Positions 21,349 through 35,596 are shown, counted from the first letter of the stretch. The stretch: DNA of 64,000 nt from Aureimonas sp. AU22 (GCF_001463745.1 NZ_BBWJ01000017.1:38259-102258), one strand, 5' to 3'. A program made the numbers and translations. The notes: generated by a model from the letters alone, not told the origin.

Positions 21349-21957
21349 TCAGGTTGCCGAAGGCGGGGCGCGGCCCGGCGCCCGATCCTCGGCGAGAAGC
21401 GAGTAAAGCAGGTGATCCTCCCAGACACCGGCGATTTTGAGGTACTGCCGCAGGTAGCCCTCCCGCGTGAACCCCGATTTCTCCAGAAGCCGGATCGAGG
21501 CGGCGTTTCGCGGCAGGCAGGCGGCTTCGAGGCGGTGGAGCCGAAGCACGTCGAAGGCGAAGCTCGACACGACGTTCACCGCCTGCGACATCACGCCCTG
21601 TCCGGCGAAGGATTGACCCATCCAGTAGCCCAACGTTCCGGTCTGGGCGACCCCTCGTTGGATGCGACCGAGAGTGAGCCCTCCCATGAGCACCGATCCT
21701 TCCCGGTCGAAGACGAAGTAGGTGTAGCCGGTCCTTTGGCGCGCATCCAGTCGGTAGCGACGCAGGCGAAGGCGGTAGGACGTGCGGCCGAGCTCGTCGT
21801 CGGTCCAGTTTGGCTCCCAGGGCGTGAGAAACGCCCGGCTGCGACCGCGCAGGTTCTGCCATGCCTCGTAGTCCGAGCTTCGCGGCGCGCGCAGGAGAAT
21901 GCGCGGTCCCGTCAGGACAGGCTGGGTCGCGGGCTGAACCCAGTCGAGGAAGGCCAT
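21349..21957 (-). CDS. GNAT family N-acetyltransferase (RimJ/RimL-like)
   Basis: A 202-residue acetyltransferase of the RimJ type that modifies N-terminal or side-chain amines using acetyl-CoA. It shows the N-terminal LTGPRILLRAPRSSDYEAW strand, the acetyl-CoA loop GQSFAGQGVMSQAV and the C-terminal RNAASIRLLEKSGFTREGYLRQY. These are typical of enzymes acting on ribosomal proteins or small peptides. The actual substrate is unknown. It follows the M16 peptidase gene on the same strand by 14 bases, and the thrC-peptidase-GNAT order suggests one transcript. Confidence 0.92.
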   Translation of the reverse strand: MAFLDWVQPATQPVLTGPRILLRAPRSSDYEAWQNLRGRSRAFLTPWEPNWTDDELGRTSYRLRLRRYRLDARQRTGYTYFVFDREGSVLMGGLTLGRIQRGVAQTGTLGYWMGQSFAGQGVMSQAVNVVSSFAFDVLRLHRLEAACLPRNAASIRLLEKSGFTREGYLRQYLKIAGVWEDHLLYSLLAEDRAPGRAPPSAT

Positions 21958-21971
21958 GGCTGGTCGGTCGC

Positions 21972-23279
21972 CTAGATCGAGACCAGCTTGCGGACCGGCG
22001 GTGTCTCGGCCGACGACGCGGCGCCGGACACAATTTCGCTCACCGCGGGAAGGCGCGAGATCGGCCCGATGGCTGCCAGCGTGGGCGTCATGCCGAGAAA
22101 TGTCTTGGCCGCCAGATCGGTCAGCCGGGTCGCGTCGATCGCGGCAAGTCGATCGAGCAGTTCGGTATTCTCGAGCACGGAGCCCTTGAACATCAGCTGG
22201 CGGGCGATCTGGCCAGCACGTGATGCCGGGCTTTCCTGGCTCATCAGCAGGCTGGAGCGCATCTGCGCGCGGGCGCGGCTCACTTCCTTGTCGGTGATGC
22301 CGTCGGTCGCACGCATGAGTTCGGAGACGATGACAGGTGCCAGTTCCGCCATTTCATCTTCGCCGGTTGCGGCATGGACCCCGAAGATGCCGGTGTCCGA
22401 GAAGCTCCAGTGGAAGGCGGAAATGGCGTAGCACAGGCCACGCGTCTCCCGGATCTCCTGAAACAGGCGTGAGGACATGCCGCCGCCCAGGATGATCGAC
22501 AGCACCTGCGCGGCGTAGAAGTCGCGCTGGTAGTAGGGACGGCCGGGAAAGCCGAGCACCATCTGCGCGTCGGCGAGGTCCCGCTCCTCGCGGAACTCGC
22601 CGCCGGTGTAGACGGCCGCCTCGCGACTGTGGGCGCCCTTCGCCGCCGGCGGCGTCGTGCCGAAGGCGGCCTCGACGCGCCGGACGACGTCGTCGTGCGA
22701 CACGGCGCCGGCGGCCGATACCACCATCTGGTCCGGCGAATAATGCCGCTTCAGATAGTCGCGAATCTGCTCGGGCGTGAAGCCGCTGACGCTCTCACGC
22801 GTGCCGAGGATCGGTCGGCCGAGGATCTGGTCGCGGTAGGCTGCGCTCTGAAAATGGTCGAAGACGATGTCGTCCGGCGTGTCTTCGGCCGCGCCGATCT
22901 CCTGCAGGATCACGTGCTGTTCGCGCGCGAGTTCCTCCTCGTCGAACCGGGAGTCGATGAGAATATCGGTGAGGATGTCGATCGCGAGTGGGACATCGTC
23001 CTTCATCACGCGTGCGTAGTAGGCGGTGGTCTCGACGCTGGTCGAGGCGTTCAGTTCGCCGCCGACGTCCTCGATCTCTTCGGCGATCCGTCGCGCGCTG
23101 CGGCGGTTGGTGCCCTTGAAGGCCATGTGCTCGAGGAGATGGGCTATCCCGTGTTCGCCCTCCGCCTCGTCGCGTGCTCCGGCCTTGACCCAGACGCCGA
23201 GGGCTGCGCTCTCCAGCGTGGGCATTGTCTCGGTGGCGATCGTCAGCCCGTTGGGAAGGCGGGTGATCTCAACGCTCAT
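21972..23279 (-). CDS. M16 family zinc peptidase (processing-peptidase-like)
   Basis: A 435-residue insulinase-family metalloprotease related to the mitochondrial processing peptidase beta subunit. The inverted zinc motif HLLEH spans 47-51, and a downstream Glu lies in the region around 120-128 as the third ligand. The C-terminal M16 domain begins near 165, including the RGLCYAISAF strand. The substrate in alphaproteobacteria is unknown. Its start overlaps the thrC stop by four bases (ATGA), so translation is probably coupled. This gene pair is common in the order. Confidence 0.94.
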   Translation of the reverse strand: MSVEITRLPNGLTIATETMPTLESAALGVWVKAGARDEAEGEHGIAHLLEHMAFKGTNRRSARRIAEEIEDVGGELNASTSVETTAYYARVMKDDVPLAIDILTDILIDSRFDEEELAREQHVILQEIGAAEDTPDDIVFDHFQSAAYRDQILGRPILGTRESVSGFTPEQIRDYLKRHYSPDQMVVSAAGAVSHDDVVRRVEAAFGTTPPAAKGAHSREAAVYTGGEFREERDLADAQMVLGFPGRPYYQRDFYAAQVLSIILGGGMSSRLFQEIRETRGLCYAISAFHWSFSDTGIFGVHAATGEDEMAELAPVIVSELMRATDGITDKEVSRARAQMRSSLLMSQESPASRAGQIARQLMFKGSVLENTELLDRLAAIDATRLTDLAAKTFLGMTPTLAAIGPISRLPAVSEIVSGAASSAETPPVRKLVSI

Positions 23280-24685
23280 GCAGCGGCCCCGAGGCGCACG
23301 GCGCGGCTGCGCTCCCGGATATAGCTTTGGAGTGCGGCAAGGTCGTTGGGCAGCACGTCGAAGCGCTCGCCCTTCGTCATCAGGTCGGCATGGCTCGGGG
23401 GCAGGGCCGGCTCGGTGCCGCAGGCCGCCTTGACGGCAGCCGGGAACTTGGCGGGATGGGCGGTGCCCAGCGAGATCATCGCCGTGTCCCCGATGTGCTT
23501 CTCGGCGACCGAGACGGCCACCGCCGTGTGCGGATCGAGGAGATAGGCGGTCGTCGCCAGCTGGTCGCGGATCGTCTCCGCCGTCTCGCCTTCGCCGGTG
23601 CGCCCGGCATCGAACTCGGCGCGGATGGCGGTGAGGATGTCGTCCGGCAGCGTGAAGGCTCGGGACTGCTGCAGCTGCTGCATCAGGCGTCGGATCACGA
23701 CGGCGTCGCGACCGCTCGCCTCGAACAGGAGGCGCTCGAAGTTCGACGAGATCTCGATGTCCATCGACGGCGACATGGTGGCGTGGACGCCTTCCATTTC
23801 GTAACGCCCCGTGCGCAGCGTGCGCTCGAGGATGTCGTTCTCGTTGGTGGCGACGATCAGGCGCTCGACCGGCAGTCCCATGCGCTTGGCGGCGAAGCCC
23901 GCGAAGATGTCGCCGAAATTGCCGGTTGGCACGGTGAAGGAAACCGGGCGCTGCGGCGCGCCGACGCTGGCTGCGGCGGTGAAGTAGTAGACGATCTGGG
24001 CCATGATGCGGGCCCAGTTGATGGAGTTGACGCCCGACAGCGCGCTCTCGTGGCGGAAAGCGGCGTCGTTGAACATCGCCTTCACGAGGGCCTGGCAGTC
24101 GTCGAACGTGCCCTCGACCGCCACGGCATGGACGGTGCCGGACCCCGACGTCGTCATCTGGCGCTGCTGGACCGGCGAGACGCGGCCCTTCGGGAACAGG
24201 ATGAACATGTCCGTGCGGTCGCTGCCGGAGAATGCGGCGATGGCCGCGCCGCCCGTGTCGCCCGAGGTCGCGCCGACCACGGTCGCCCGCTGCCCGCGCT
24301 GCGCGAGGACATGGTCCATCAGCCGCGCGAGGAGCTGCATCGCCACGTCCTTGAAGGCGAGCGTCGGGCCGTGGAAGAGTTCGAGCACGAAGTGCCGGTC
24401 GCCGATCTGGACGAGCGGCGCGACGGCCGGATGCCGGAACGTGGCATAGGCCTCGCGCACCATGCGCTCCAGCGCATCCGGGGCGATCTCGTCGCCGACG
24501 AACGGCTTGAGGATTTCGAGCGCCACCTCGGCATAGGGCCGGCCGGCGAAGGAGGCGATCGTTTCTGGGGAAATCTGAGGCCAGGTTTCGGGAACGTAGA
24601 GGCCGCCATCGGTGGCGAGGCCCGCGAGGAGAACGTCGGCAAACCCGAGGATCGGGGCTTCGCCCCGCGAACTGACATATCTCAC
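23276..24685 (-). CDS. thrC: Threonine synthase
   Basis: A PLP enzyme that converts O-phosphohomoserine to threonine. The 469-residue protein begins VRYVSSRGEAP, matching the usual M-K-Y-V-S-T-R start of rhizobial ThrC. The cofactor lysine is Lys112 in GPTLAFKDVAMQ, and the phosphate-binding GATSGDTGGAA follows. The GTG at 24685 is preferred because GGGAG lies five bases upstream and because of the homology; another GTG two codons earlier (24691) is possible. It heads the thrC-M16 peptidase-GNAT transcript and works with ThrB encoded at about 15 kb. Confidence 0.95.
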   Translation of the reverse strand: MRYVSSRGEAPILGFADVLLAGLATDGGLYVPETWPQISPETIASFAGRPYAEVALEILKPFVGDEIAPDALERMVREAYATFRHPAVAPLVQIGDRHFVLELFHGPTLAFKDVAMQLLARLMDHVLAQRGQRATVVGATSGDTGGAAIAAFSGSDRTDMFILFPKGRVSPVQQRQMTTSGSGTVHAVAVEGTFDDCQALVKAMFNDAAFRHESALSGVNSINWARIMAQIVYYFTAAASVGAPQRPVSFTVPTGNFGDIFAGFAAKRMGLPVERLIVATNENDILERTLRTGRYEMEGVHATMSPSMDIEISSNFERLLFEASGRDAVVIRRLMQQLQQSRAFTLPDDILTAIRAEFDAGRTGEGETAETIRDQLATTAYLLDPHTAVAVSVAEKHIGDTAMISLGTAHPAKFPAAVKAACGTEPALPPSHADLMTKGERFDVLPNDLAALQSYIRERSRAVRLGAAA

Positions 24686-24807
24686 GATCACTCCCAACCC
24701 TTCGGTTCGGCGACCCCTAGGCAGCGCGATTTCGCAGCCCGCCTGGTCGAAACCCGCGTAGGGGCCTGATATAGAACGGCTCGACACGGTATGGGAAGAA
24801 CCGCCGC

Positions 24808-25365
24808 ATGCATATGTCCAAGCAGACCTTCGCACGCAACGTCGCCGGCATCGCCCTGGCGACCCTCGCACTCGGCGCCTGCAGCACGTCTGGCGGCGGC
24901 GGCAACTCGGTGGCGCCGGCTCCGGCGCGGCAGGCCTCGAACGAGGGCACGGTTCCCGACTACTGCCCGCAGGTCAGCCTTCGCGAGGGGACGGCGATCC
25001 TCCGCAAGGGCGAAGGGGACAACCTCCAGTACATCGCCTCGATCGTCTCCACCACGCGCTCGTGCCGCGTGCGCGATGGTGAGCTCTATATGGAGGTCGG
25101 CGTCGCCGGGCGCCTGGTTCCGGGCCTCGCCGCGAAGTCCGGGTCCGCCCAGCTGCCGCTGCGCGTCGCGATCCTCGACTCGGGGAAGCTCGTCTACAGT
25201 CAGCTCGGCCAGCAGTCGGTCTCGACGGATCCGGCGGGAGGGCCGAAGGAATTCCGCTACGTCGACCGGTCGATCCGCATCGCGATGCCGAAAGGGCGCT
25301 CGCTGGTCGTCTATGCCGGGTTCGACGAAGGGCCGCAGGGCGGCGCGAGCCGCCCCGGGTCCTGA
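24808..25365 (+). CDS. Conserved lipoprotein of unknown function
   Basis: A 185-residue predicted lipoprotein: a hydrophobic signal ends in the lipobox LGAC with Cys25, followed by a Gly/Ser/Pro-rich linker (to about 48). A globular domain follows, with a cysteine pair (DYCPQ and TRSCRVRDG) and a central EVGVAGRLVPG strand. Such proteins appear beside thrC or ccrM in rhizobia as I recall, but no function is known. GGAAG precedes the ATG at 24808; an in-frame ATG two codons later is an alternative. It ends five bases from the convergent HAD gene. Confidence 0.78.
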   Translation: MHMSKQTFARNVAGIALATLALGACSTSGGGGNSVAPAPARQASNEGTVPDYCPQVSLREGTAILRKGEGDNLQYIASIVSTTRSCRVRDGELYMEVGVAGRLVPGLAAKSGSAQLPLRVAILDSGKLVYSQLGQQSVSTDPAGGPKEFRYVDRSIRIAMPKGRSLVVYAGFDEGPQGGASRPGS

Positions 25366-25370
25366 GCGGG

Positions 25371-26054
25371 TCAGGCCCGCTCCCATTCCGCGAAGGCCTC
25401 GACGACGGCCGGAAACTCCGACAGGCGCCGGATAACGGTTTCGGCGCCTGCGTCGCTCAGCGCGTCGGCATGGCCAGGGTAGCTATGCGCGCCGCCCACA
25501 AAGCCGACCACGCGGCAGCCCGCCGCCACGCCCGCCGCCACACCGTGGACCGAGTCCTCCAGCACGACCGTCTGGCCGGGGGCGGCGTCGAACTCCCGGC
25601 ATCCATGGAGATAAACGTCCGGCGCCGGCTTCGTCTTTCCCACGCCGACCTCGCGCGCCGCGAAGACGTATGGCCGGAACCGGTCCCAGAGCTTCACGCG
25701 CTCCAGCATCAGCTTCAGCCTTTCGGTCGAAGAGTTCGAGCAGATGGCGCGCGGCAGGTCGATGCGGTCCAGCATCTCGTGGACGCCGGCGATCGCCTCG
25801 ACCTCGGCGGCCAGACGCTCGTCCAGCGCGGTCTTCTGGCGGGCGTTGTAGTCCTCCGGCAGCCGGATGCCGGCTTCCTCCTGGAGAAGTTCGGCGATGC
25901 GATCCTGCGTCAGTCCGGCGAAGCGCTCGGCGATCTCGGTCGGCGAGATGTCGTAGCCGACCTCCTTCAACATCTTCGAATCGACCTTGGCGGAGATGAT
26001 CTCGGAATCGACGAGGACGCCGTCGCAGTCGAACAGCACGAGGGAAAGAGGCAT
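25371..26054 (-). CDS. HAD-superfamily hydrolase (phosphoglycolate-phosphatase-like)
   Basis: A 227-residue HAD subfamily IA hydrolase. The nucleophile motif FDCDGVLVDSE has Asp9 and acid/base Asp11. CSNSSTERL is motif II, KTKPAPDVYL is motif III with the catalytic Lys, and VLEDSVHGV is motif IV. A helical cap lies between the first and second motifs. Typical substrates are small phosphorylated sugars, but the specificity is unknown. A frame extension upstream contains a short 9-base tandem repeat and is not supported. It lies divergently next to ccrM, as in other rhizobia. Confidence 0.92.
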   Translation of the reverse strand: MPLSLVLFDCDGVLVDSEIISAKVDSKMLKEVGYDISPTEIAERFAGLTQDRIAELLQEEAGIRLPEDYNARQKTALDERLAAEVEAIAGVHEMLDRIDLPRAICSNSSTERLKLMLERVKLWDRFRPYVFAAREVGVGKTKPAPDVYLHGCREFDAAPGQTVVLEDSVHGVAAGVAAGCRVVGFVGGAHSYPGHADALSDAGAETVIRRLSEFPAVVEAFAEWERA

Positions 26055-26056
26055 GA

Positions 26057-28482
<2,426 letters not shown>

Positions 28483-28483
28483 C

Positions 28484-29233
28484 GTGCGTATCGATTTCTT
28501 CGTCATCAATCTCGATCGGTCGCCGGAGCGTCTGGCTGACATTCGTGCCGATATGTCGGCCGAGGGCATCGACCTGATACGGATCGCGGGCGTCGATGGA
28601 AAGACGATCCCGGAGGCGGAACGCACCCTTCTCGATACGCCGGCCTTCCTTCGGCGGCACGGAAAGCGACCCGTGCCGGGCGAGTACGGTTGCTACGTCA
28701 GCCACCTCAAGGCCATCGACGCGATCGCAGCCGGCGAGGCGGATGCCGGCGTGGTGTTCGAGGACGACGTGCGCCCGCGCCCCGAGATGATGCCGGTTCT
28801 GCGGGCGCTCGCCGAGCGCGACGACTGGGACGTCGTGCGCTTTGCGCACCATCGCCGACCGCGGCGCCGGCACCTTCGTTCGCTGCCGGCGGGCCGCCGC
28901 CTGTCTGCCGCGTTCTTCGGGCCGACGGGAAGCGCGGCGGCCTATGTCGTGCGGCGATCCGCCGCCGCACGCTTGTCGGCGGCGCTGCGTCCGATGTCCT
29001 TGCCGTTCGATGTTGCCTTGGAGCGCGGATGGGCCAACGATGTGCGCACCTTCGATATCTGGGGCGACCTCGTGACCTTCAATCCGCGTTCCAAGTCGAG
29101 CCAGATCGAGGTTGGCTCGGGGTACGGCGTGCGCAAGCTGAAACCCTGGCGCCGTCTGCCAACTCTGGTCTTTCGCGCCACCGATCTCGTTCGCCGGATC
29201 GTCTACGCGCTGACGCGGGAGCGCTCGCGATGA
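28484..29233 (+). CDS. Glycosyltransferase family 25 protein
   Basis: A 249-residue GT25 (Lgt/LpsA-like) enzyme that probably adds a sugar to lipopolysaccharide or another surface glycan. Hallmarks are the N-terminal FFVINLDRSPERL, the GEYGCYVSHLKAI block (about 66-78) and the acidic VVFEDDV motif (about 88-94). The SAAAYVVRRSAA region follows near 150. The GTG start at 28484 nearly abuts the divergent mutY start. It overlaps the following O-antigen ligase gene by ATGA. The pair interrupts the usual mutY-DUF721 adjacency of related genomes. Confidence 0.88.
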   Translation: MRIDFFVINLDRSPERLADIRADMSAEGIDLIRIAGVDGKTIPEAERTLLDTPAFLRRHGKRPVPGEYGCYVSHLKAIDAIAAGEADAGVVFEDDVRPRPEMMPVLRALAERDDWDVVRFAHHRRPRRRHLRSLPAGRRLSAAFFGPTGSAAAYVVRRSAAARLSAALRPMSLPFDVALERGWANDVRTFDIWGDLVTFNPRSKSSQIEVGSGYGVRKLKPWRRLPTLVFRATDLVRRIVYALTRERSR

Positions 29234-30456
29234 CGCTGAAGGCCCTCCTCCTGCGCCGCCGCCGCTGGGACGCCCTGCTTCTCGGTTTCGGCACCGCCTG
29301 CCTTTCGCTTCTCGTTTCGGCGGGCAAGGTGGCGTTCCTGTTCTTCGCGGTCTGCGGCCTTTATCTCGCCGTCGCGCGCCCACGCAGCCTTCGCGGCGCG
29401 CCGACGGCTTTCATGGGCGCGCTGGCCGGATGGGCCGTCTGGCAGATCGGTCTCAGCCTCGTGCGCGGCGAACCGGTCGACGGAAATCGGGTTCTCTCCT
29501 ACGCGGCGCTGGAATTTGCATGCGCGCTTCTTCCGCTGGGGCTTGGCCTCGTCCGCCATCCGGCCCAGGTGCTCGCCTGGGGCGCGCGGCTCGGGCTCCT
29601 CGTCCTCGTCGTCGCGACACCCATCGAATACGCGATGACCGGGGCGCGGGTCGGGCTGGGCAAGAACGAAGCCATCTTCGCCTTCGTGGTCGGCGCCGTT
29701 GCGATCCTCGCCCGCCTGCCGACGGGGGGACGCGTGGCGTTTCTGCCCGACGGGCGTTTCTGGACCTATCTGGCAGCCGTCCCGATCGCGCTGAGCGGCA
29801 CCCGCGCGGCCATGCTGCTGTTCGCCATCACGGGGCTTCTCGACCTGCGCCATGCCGTGCCGCGCCTTCGCGCACACGGCAGGCGTGCGGCGATCGCGAT
29901 CGTTGGCGGACTGATCGTCGCCATGCTGGCGGTGGTGCCGGTCGGCGGTTTCCTTTCCGAGCGCGTCGAGTCCGGGGTTGCCGAATTGGAGGCCTATGAG
30001 GCGACCGGGCTTGCGGTCGGTTCGGTGGATACGCGGCTCGCGATGTGGTCGTCGGCGCTGCGCGTTCTCGCCGAACATCCGTTCGTCGGGGTCGGCGGTG
30101 TGGAGCGGATGAGACTGGTCGCCGCGGAAGCCGGGCCGAACGCGAACGAGATTCTTCGCTACCAGCACCTTCACAATATCGTCCTCGATGAAGCGCTCTC
30201 GAGCGGGCTGATCGGCGTTGCATTGATGGGCGCCGCACTGGCTGCCTTCCTCGCGGGGGTCTTCCGGCGGGCGTCCGATCCGGTGGTCCGGGACGCGGGC
30301 GTGGCGCTGGTCGCCTTCACGTTCGTCTTCGGACTGTTCCACGGGGTCCTGTTGAACGAGTGGATGGTTCTCGTCATCTTCTCCGGCATGGGCATCATCC
30401 TAGTGGAACTGCGTCGTGGCAGCCCTTTCGGCGTGCGGGCAGGACGCGTCTCATGA
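29230..30456 (+). CDS. O-antigen ligase / polymerase-like membrane protein
   Basis: A 408-residue polytopic protein with about ten hydrophobic segments and a large periplasmic loop (about 245-330). The loop includes DTRLAMWSSALRVLAEHPFVGVG, with a conserved Arg and the HPF/LGVG-type motif of the Wzy_C (O-antigen ligase/WaaL) family, and a following HLHNIVLDEAL segment. It probably links or polymerises glycans on the periplasmic side. It is coupled to the GT25 gene upstream and overlaps the DUF721 gene by ATGA. The specific product cannot be told from sequence. Confidence 0.85.
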   Translation: MTLKALLLRRRRWDALLLGFGTACLSLLVSAGKVAFLFFAVCGLYLAVARPRSLRGAPTAFMGALAGWAVWQIGLSLVRGEPVDGNRVLSYAALEFACALLPLGLGLVRHPAQVLAWGARLGLLVLVVATPIEYAMTGARVGLGKNEAIFAFVVGAVAILARLPTGGRVAFLPDGRFWTYLAAVPIALSGTRAAMLLFAITGLLDLRHAVPRLRAHGRRAAIAIVGGLIVAMLAVVPVGGFLSERVESGVAELEAYEATGLAVGSVDTRLAMWSSALRVLAEHPFVGVGGVERMRLVAAEAGPNANEILRYQHLHNIVLDEALSSGLIGVALMGAALAAFLAGVFRRASDPVVRDAGVALVAFTFVFGLFHGVLLNEWMVLVIFSGMGIILVELRRGSPFGVRAGRVS

Positions 30457-30980
30457 AGCCTGCCGCGGGCAAGCCGACGCGCCGGGCGGCGCGCCCGATC
30501 GGGGATCTTGTCTCCGCCCTCGTCGAGCCTGTCGTCGCGCGCAAGGCCGGCATGTCGCTGGATCTCCTCGGTGCCTGGCCGGAGATCGTCGGGCCGAGGC
30601 TCGAGGAGGGGTGCCGGCCGGAGAAGCTTGTCTGGCCAAAAGGCTACGGCGACGAGACGAGCGAGCCGGCTACCCTTGTGATCGCCTGCGAGGGGGCGTT
30701 CGCGCTGCGGCTTCAGCACGAAGTTCAGACGATCCTGTCGCGGGTCAACGACTTCTTCGGCTACCGTGCCGTTTCGAAAGTGAAGATCGTCCAGCGCGCC
30801 ATCCGAACGACACGGCCGAACCGCAAGCCCGCCGTGGCACCGCTGACCGCAGGCAACCGAGACACCATTCGCGATGCCACCGCCCGCATCGAGAGCGATC
30901 GATTGCGAGCGGCGCTGGAGCGTCTTGGCGAAAGCGTGATCGGTCGAAACGCTGCAGCTGGGAAGGCTCCGCGCCGCTAG
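30453..30980 (+). CDS. DUF721 (DciA-like) protein
   Basis: A 175-residue cytoplasmic protein with a DUF721 domain (about 15-110: the DLLGAWPEIVGP segment and the LVIACEGAFALRLQHE...ILSRVN strands). DUF721 includes DciA, a bacterial loader of the replicative helicase in species without DnaC, so a role in replication initiation is possible. Length and context (between mutY and a dsbA-type gene) match the alphaproteobacterial protein. The start overlaps the O-antigen ligase stop by four bases, which couples its expression to the polysaccharide genes. Confidence 0.82.
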   Translation: MKPAAGKPTRRAARPIGDLVSALVEPVVARKAGMSLDLLGAWPEIVGPRLEEGCRPEKLVWPKGYGDETSEPATLVIACEGAFALRLQHEVQTILSRVNDFFGYRAVSKVKIVQRAIRTTRPNRKPAVAPLTAGNRDTIRDATARIESDRLRAALERLGESVIGRNAAAGKAPRR

Positions 30981-31103
30981 ACCGCGCGGCGGGCCGCCGA
31001 TCCCCACTGCTGACCCGGCTTCGCCCGTTGGATCGCCACATTTGCCCGACTACGTGGCATAAGCGATCGCGAATCGTGGCTCCTGCGAAAGGCTGATTTC
31101 TTC

Positions 31104-31847
31104 ATGCTCGTTCCTTCGAACCGGTCCCGGACTCTTCCCCGAGGCGCCCGTGCGCTGGTCGCCGGCTTGCTGACCGCGGGGATCGCCCTCGGCGGAGCGG
31201 CGCCAGCGTTCGCGCAGACAGAGCCGGCGGCTCCGGCCGCAACGGCGCCAGCCGCCGCGCAGACCAACGCTTCCGCGGCGGCGGCGCCCAATGCCGAGGG
31301 CACGGTGGACGTCGCCAAGCTCATGGCGCCCCAGGCGCTTCCCGACATTATCATCGGCAAGGCCGACGCTCCGGTGACGATCGTCGAGTACGCCTCGATG
31401 ACCTGCAGCCACTGCCGCGACTTCCACTCGGAGACCTATCCCAAGATCAAGGCCGACTATCTCGACACGGGCAAGGCGAAGCTGATCCTGCGCGAGTTCC
31501 CGTTCGATCCGCGCGCGCTCGGAGCCTTCATGCTGGCGCGCTGCGCGGGCGACGACAAGCGCACGGCGATGGTCGACGTCCTGTTCGACCAGCAGCGGGA
31601 ATGGGCCGGCGCCGAGAATGCCTCGGCGGCGCTTCTCAAGATCGCGCAGCTTGCCGGCATGACGCAGGACCAGTTCGCGGCCTGCCTGAAGGACACCGAT
31701 CTTCAGGGCAAGGTGGTCGCCGTTCAGGCCGCCGGGCAGAACGATTTCGGCGTCAGCGCCACCCCGACCTTCTTCGTCAACGGCGACAAGTACTCCGGCG
31801 CCCTCTCGGCCGACGAGATGGCCGCCGTCATCGAAAAGCACCTCTGA
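31104..31847 (+). CDS. DsbA-family periplasmic thiol:disulfide oxidoreductase
   Basis: A 247-residue exported thioredoxin-fold protein. A signal peptide (about 1-38, ending AFA) and an Ala/Pro-rich linker (39-65) precede the DsbA domain. The active site Cys101-Ser-His-Cys104 is in EYASMTCSHC, and the cis-Pro is in VSATPTFFVNG. It probably introduces or repairs disulfides in the periplasm. DsbA of this type follows the DUF721 gene in most rhizobia. A strong terminator follows 13 bases after the stop; the smc gene often found next is absent. Confidence 0.92.
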   Translation: MLVPSNRSRTLPRGARALVAGLLTAGIALGGAAPAFAQTEPAAPAATAPAAAQTNASAAAAPNAEGTVDVAKLMAPQALPDIIIGKADAPVTIVEYASMTCSHCRDFHSETYPKIKADYLDTGKAKLILREFPFDPRALGAFMLARCAGDDKRTAMVDVLFDQQREWAGAENASAALLKIAQLAGMTQDQFAACLKDTDLQGKVVAVQAAGQNDFGVSATPTFFVNGDKYSGALSADEMAAVIEKHL

Positions 31848-31860
31848 GCCAACCAGCCCG

Positions 31861-31898
31861 GCGCCCGGCATCCCCCGATGCCGGGCGCTAAACTTTTG
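31861..31898 (+). terminator. Intrinsic terminator after the DsbA gene
   Basis: GCGCCCGGCAT and ATGCCGGGCGC form an eleven-base-pair stem around CCCCCG, followed by TAAACTTTT. It is the strongest hairpin in the gap between the DsbA gene and the PPDK-type gene. About 30 bases further, TTGACT (31927-31932) and TTCAAT (31951-31956) are spaced 18 bases apart and could be a promoter for the next gene. Confidence 0.8.
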
Positions 31899-31987
31899 CA
31901 GTGCAGCAATTGGCGCGGCCGTCGCTTTGACTTATGTGTGGCGCCGACGGTTCAATTTGTTTCAAGCGGCGACGACGCCCGGTTCCC

Positions 31988-34666
<2,679 letters not shown>

Positions 34667-34740
34667 AGGGGGCGCCGGGCCTATGTCGCCACGGGCCGCC
34701 TTGGGCTATTCTGGGCGGGCAGTACGGATTGGAGCGAAAC

Positions 34741-35586
34741 TTGGCCGGACACTACCTCAGGACGCGGGCGCGCACGGCCGGTTGGGCCTGGAGCGTCGGC
34801 GCCTTCTCGCTGATCCTGATCCCGGTCGGCATATTGCTGTTTCGCGTGAAGCTCCTCGATCTCGACAATCTGTCCTGGACGCTTCTTCTTGCCGGCGGCC
34901 TCGCGTCGGCGGGGCTGCTTTTGGCGGTGGCAGCGATCTCCAAGGTGTGGCGCAAGGGGGCGGTCGGAGGTGGAAGGGCCGTCGCGGCGCTGGTGGTCGC
35001 CGCCGTCGCGCTATTGCCGTTCGGTGGAGCGGCCTATCTCTACCGGCTGTTCCCGGACGGCGCGAGCGCGGAGACCGCGGGGCTCGGGGACGCCTCGCTC
35101 GCACCGGTCGCGGCGACGTCCGACACGTCCCAGGCCTTGGTGCCCGGGCGCGACTACCAGGCGACGGCTTCCATGGTCTACGAAGCGGCGCGCGCGACGA
35201 TGGAGCAGCAGGGCATCGAAATCACCGATGTCCAAAGCAGCCTGACGCCGCCTCGCGACAGCGACGACCTTGGCATCAGCGGCACGGTTCGCGTTCCCAT
35301 CCCGACCTTGCGCGGCAGCATCGGCGCCGAGCCGCCGGACCCGTTCGCGATCAAGGACGCGCGCGACTACACGATCCAGGCGGTGGCCTATGCGCCGGTC
35401 TTCGGCTTCGCGAGCGACGTCACCATTCGCATCGCGGAGGAGGGGGCACAGACCTTCATCGACATGCGCTCGGCTTCGCGCGACCTCGACCGCGACCTCG
35501 GGCAGAATCGGCGTGTCATCGTCTCTTTCCTGAACGGTGTCGACGAAGCGATGCGGGCCGCCGAAGGAATCGTGCCGGAAGAGTAG
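34741..35586 (+). CDS. DUF1499 membrane protein
   Basis: A 281-residue protein with an N-terminal membrane region of about three helices (17-38, 46-66 and 80-104) and a C-terminal DUF1499 domain (about 130-275). The domain includes RDYQATASMVYEAA, the PDPFAIKDARDYTIQAVAYAP stretch and VTIRIAEEG...IDMRSASRDLDRDLG. DUF1499 is widespread but of unknown function. No ATG is in a plausible position; the TTG at 34741 has GGAG six bases upstream and is chosen. It converges on the metallo-hydrolase gene with a ten-base gap. Confidence 0.85.
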   Translation: MAGHYLRTRARTAGWAWSVGAFSLILIPVGILLFRVKLLDLDNLSWTLLLAGGLASAGLLLAVAAISKVWRKGAVGGGRAVAALVVAAVALLPFGGAAYLYRLFPDGASAETAGLGDASLAPVAATSDTSQALVPGRDYQATASMVYEAARATMEQQGIEITDVQSSLTPPRDSDDLGISGTVRVPIPTLRGSIGAEPPDPFAIKDARDYTIQAVAYAPVFGFASDVTIRIAEEGAQTFIDMRSASRDLDRDLGQNRRVIVSFLNGVDEAMRAAEGIVPEE

Positions 35587-35596
35587 GCCCCGCGCG

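Noticed and set aside
21308..22033. Long upstream extension of the EAL-domain gene
   Set aside because: It is antisense-free but overlaps the GNAT gene in another frame, and a signal peptide begins exactly at 21307.
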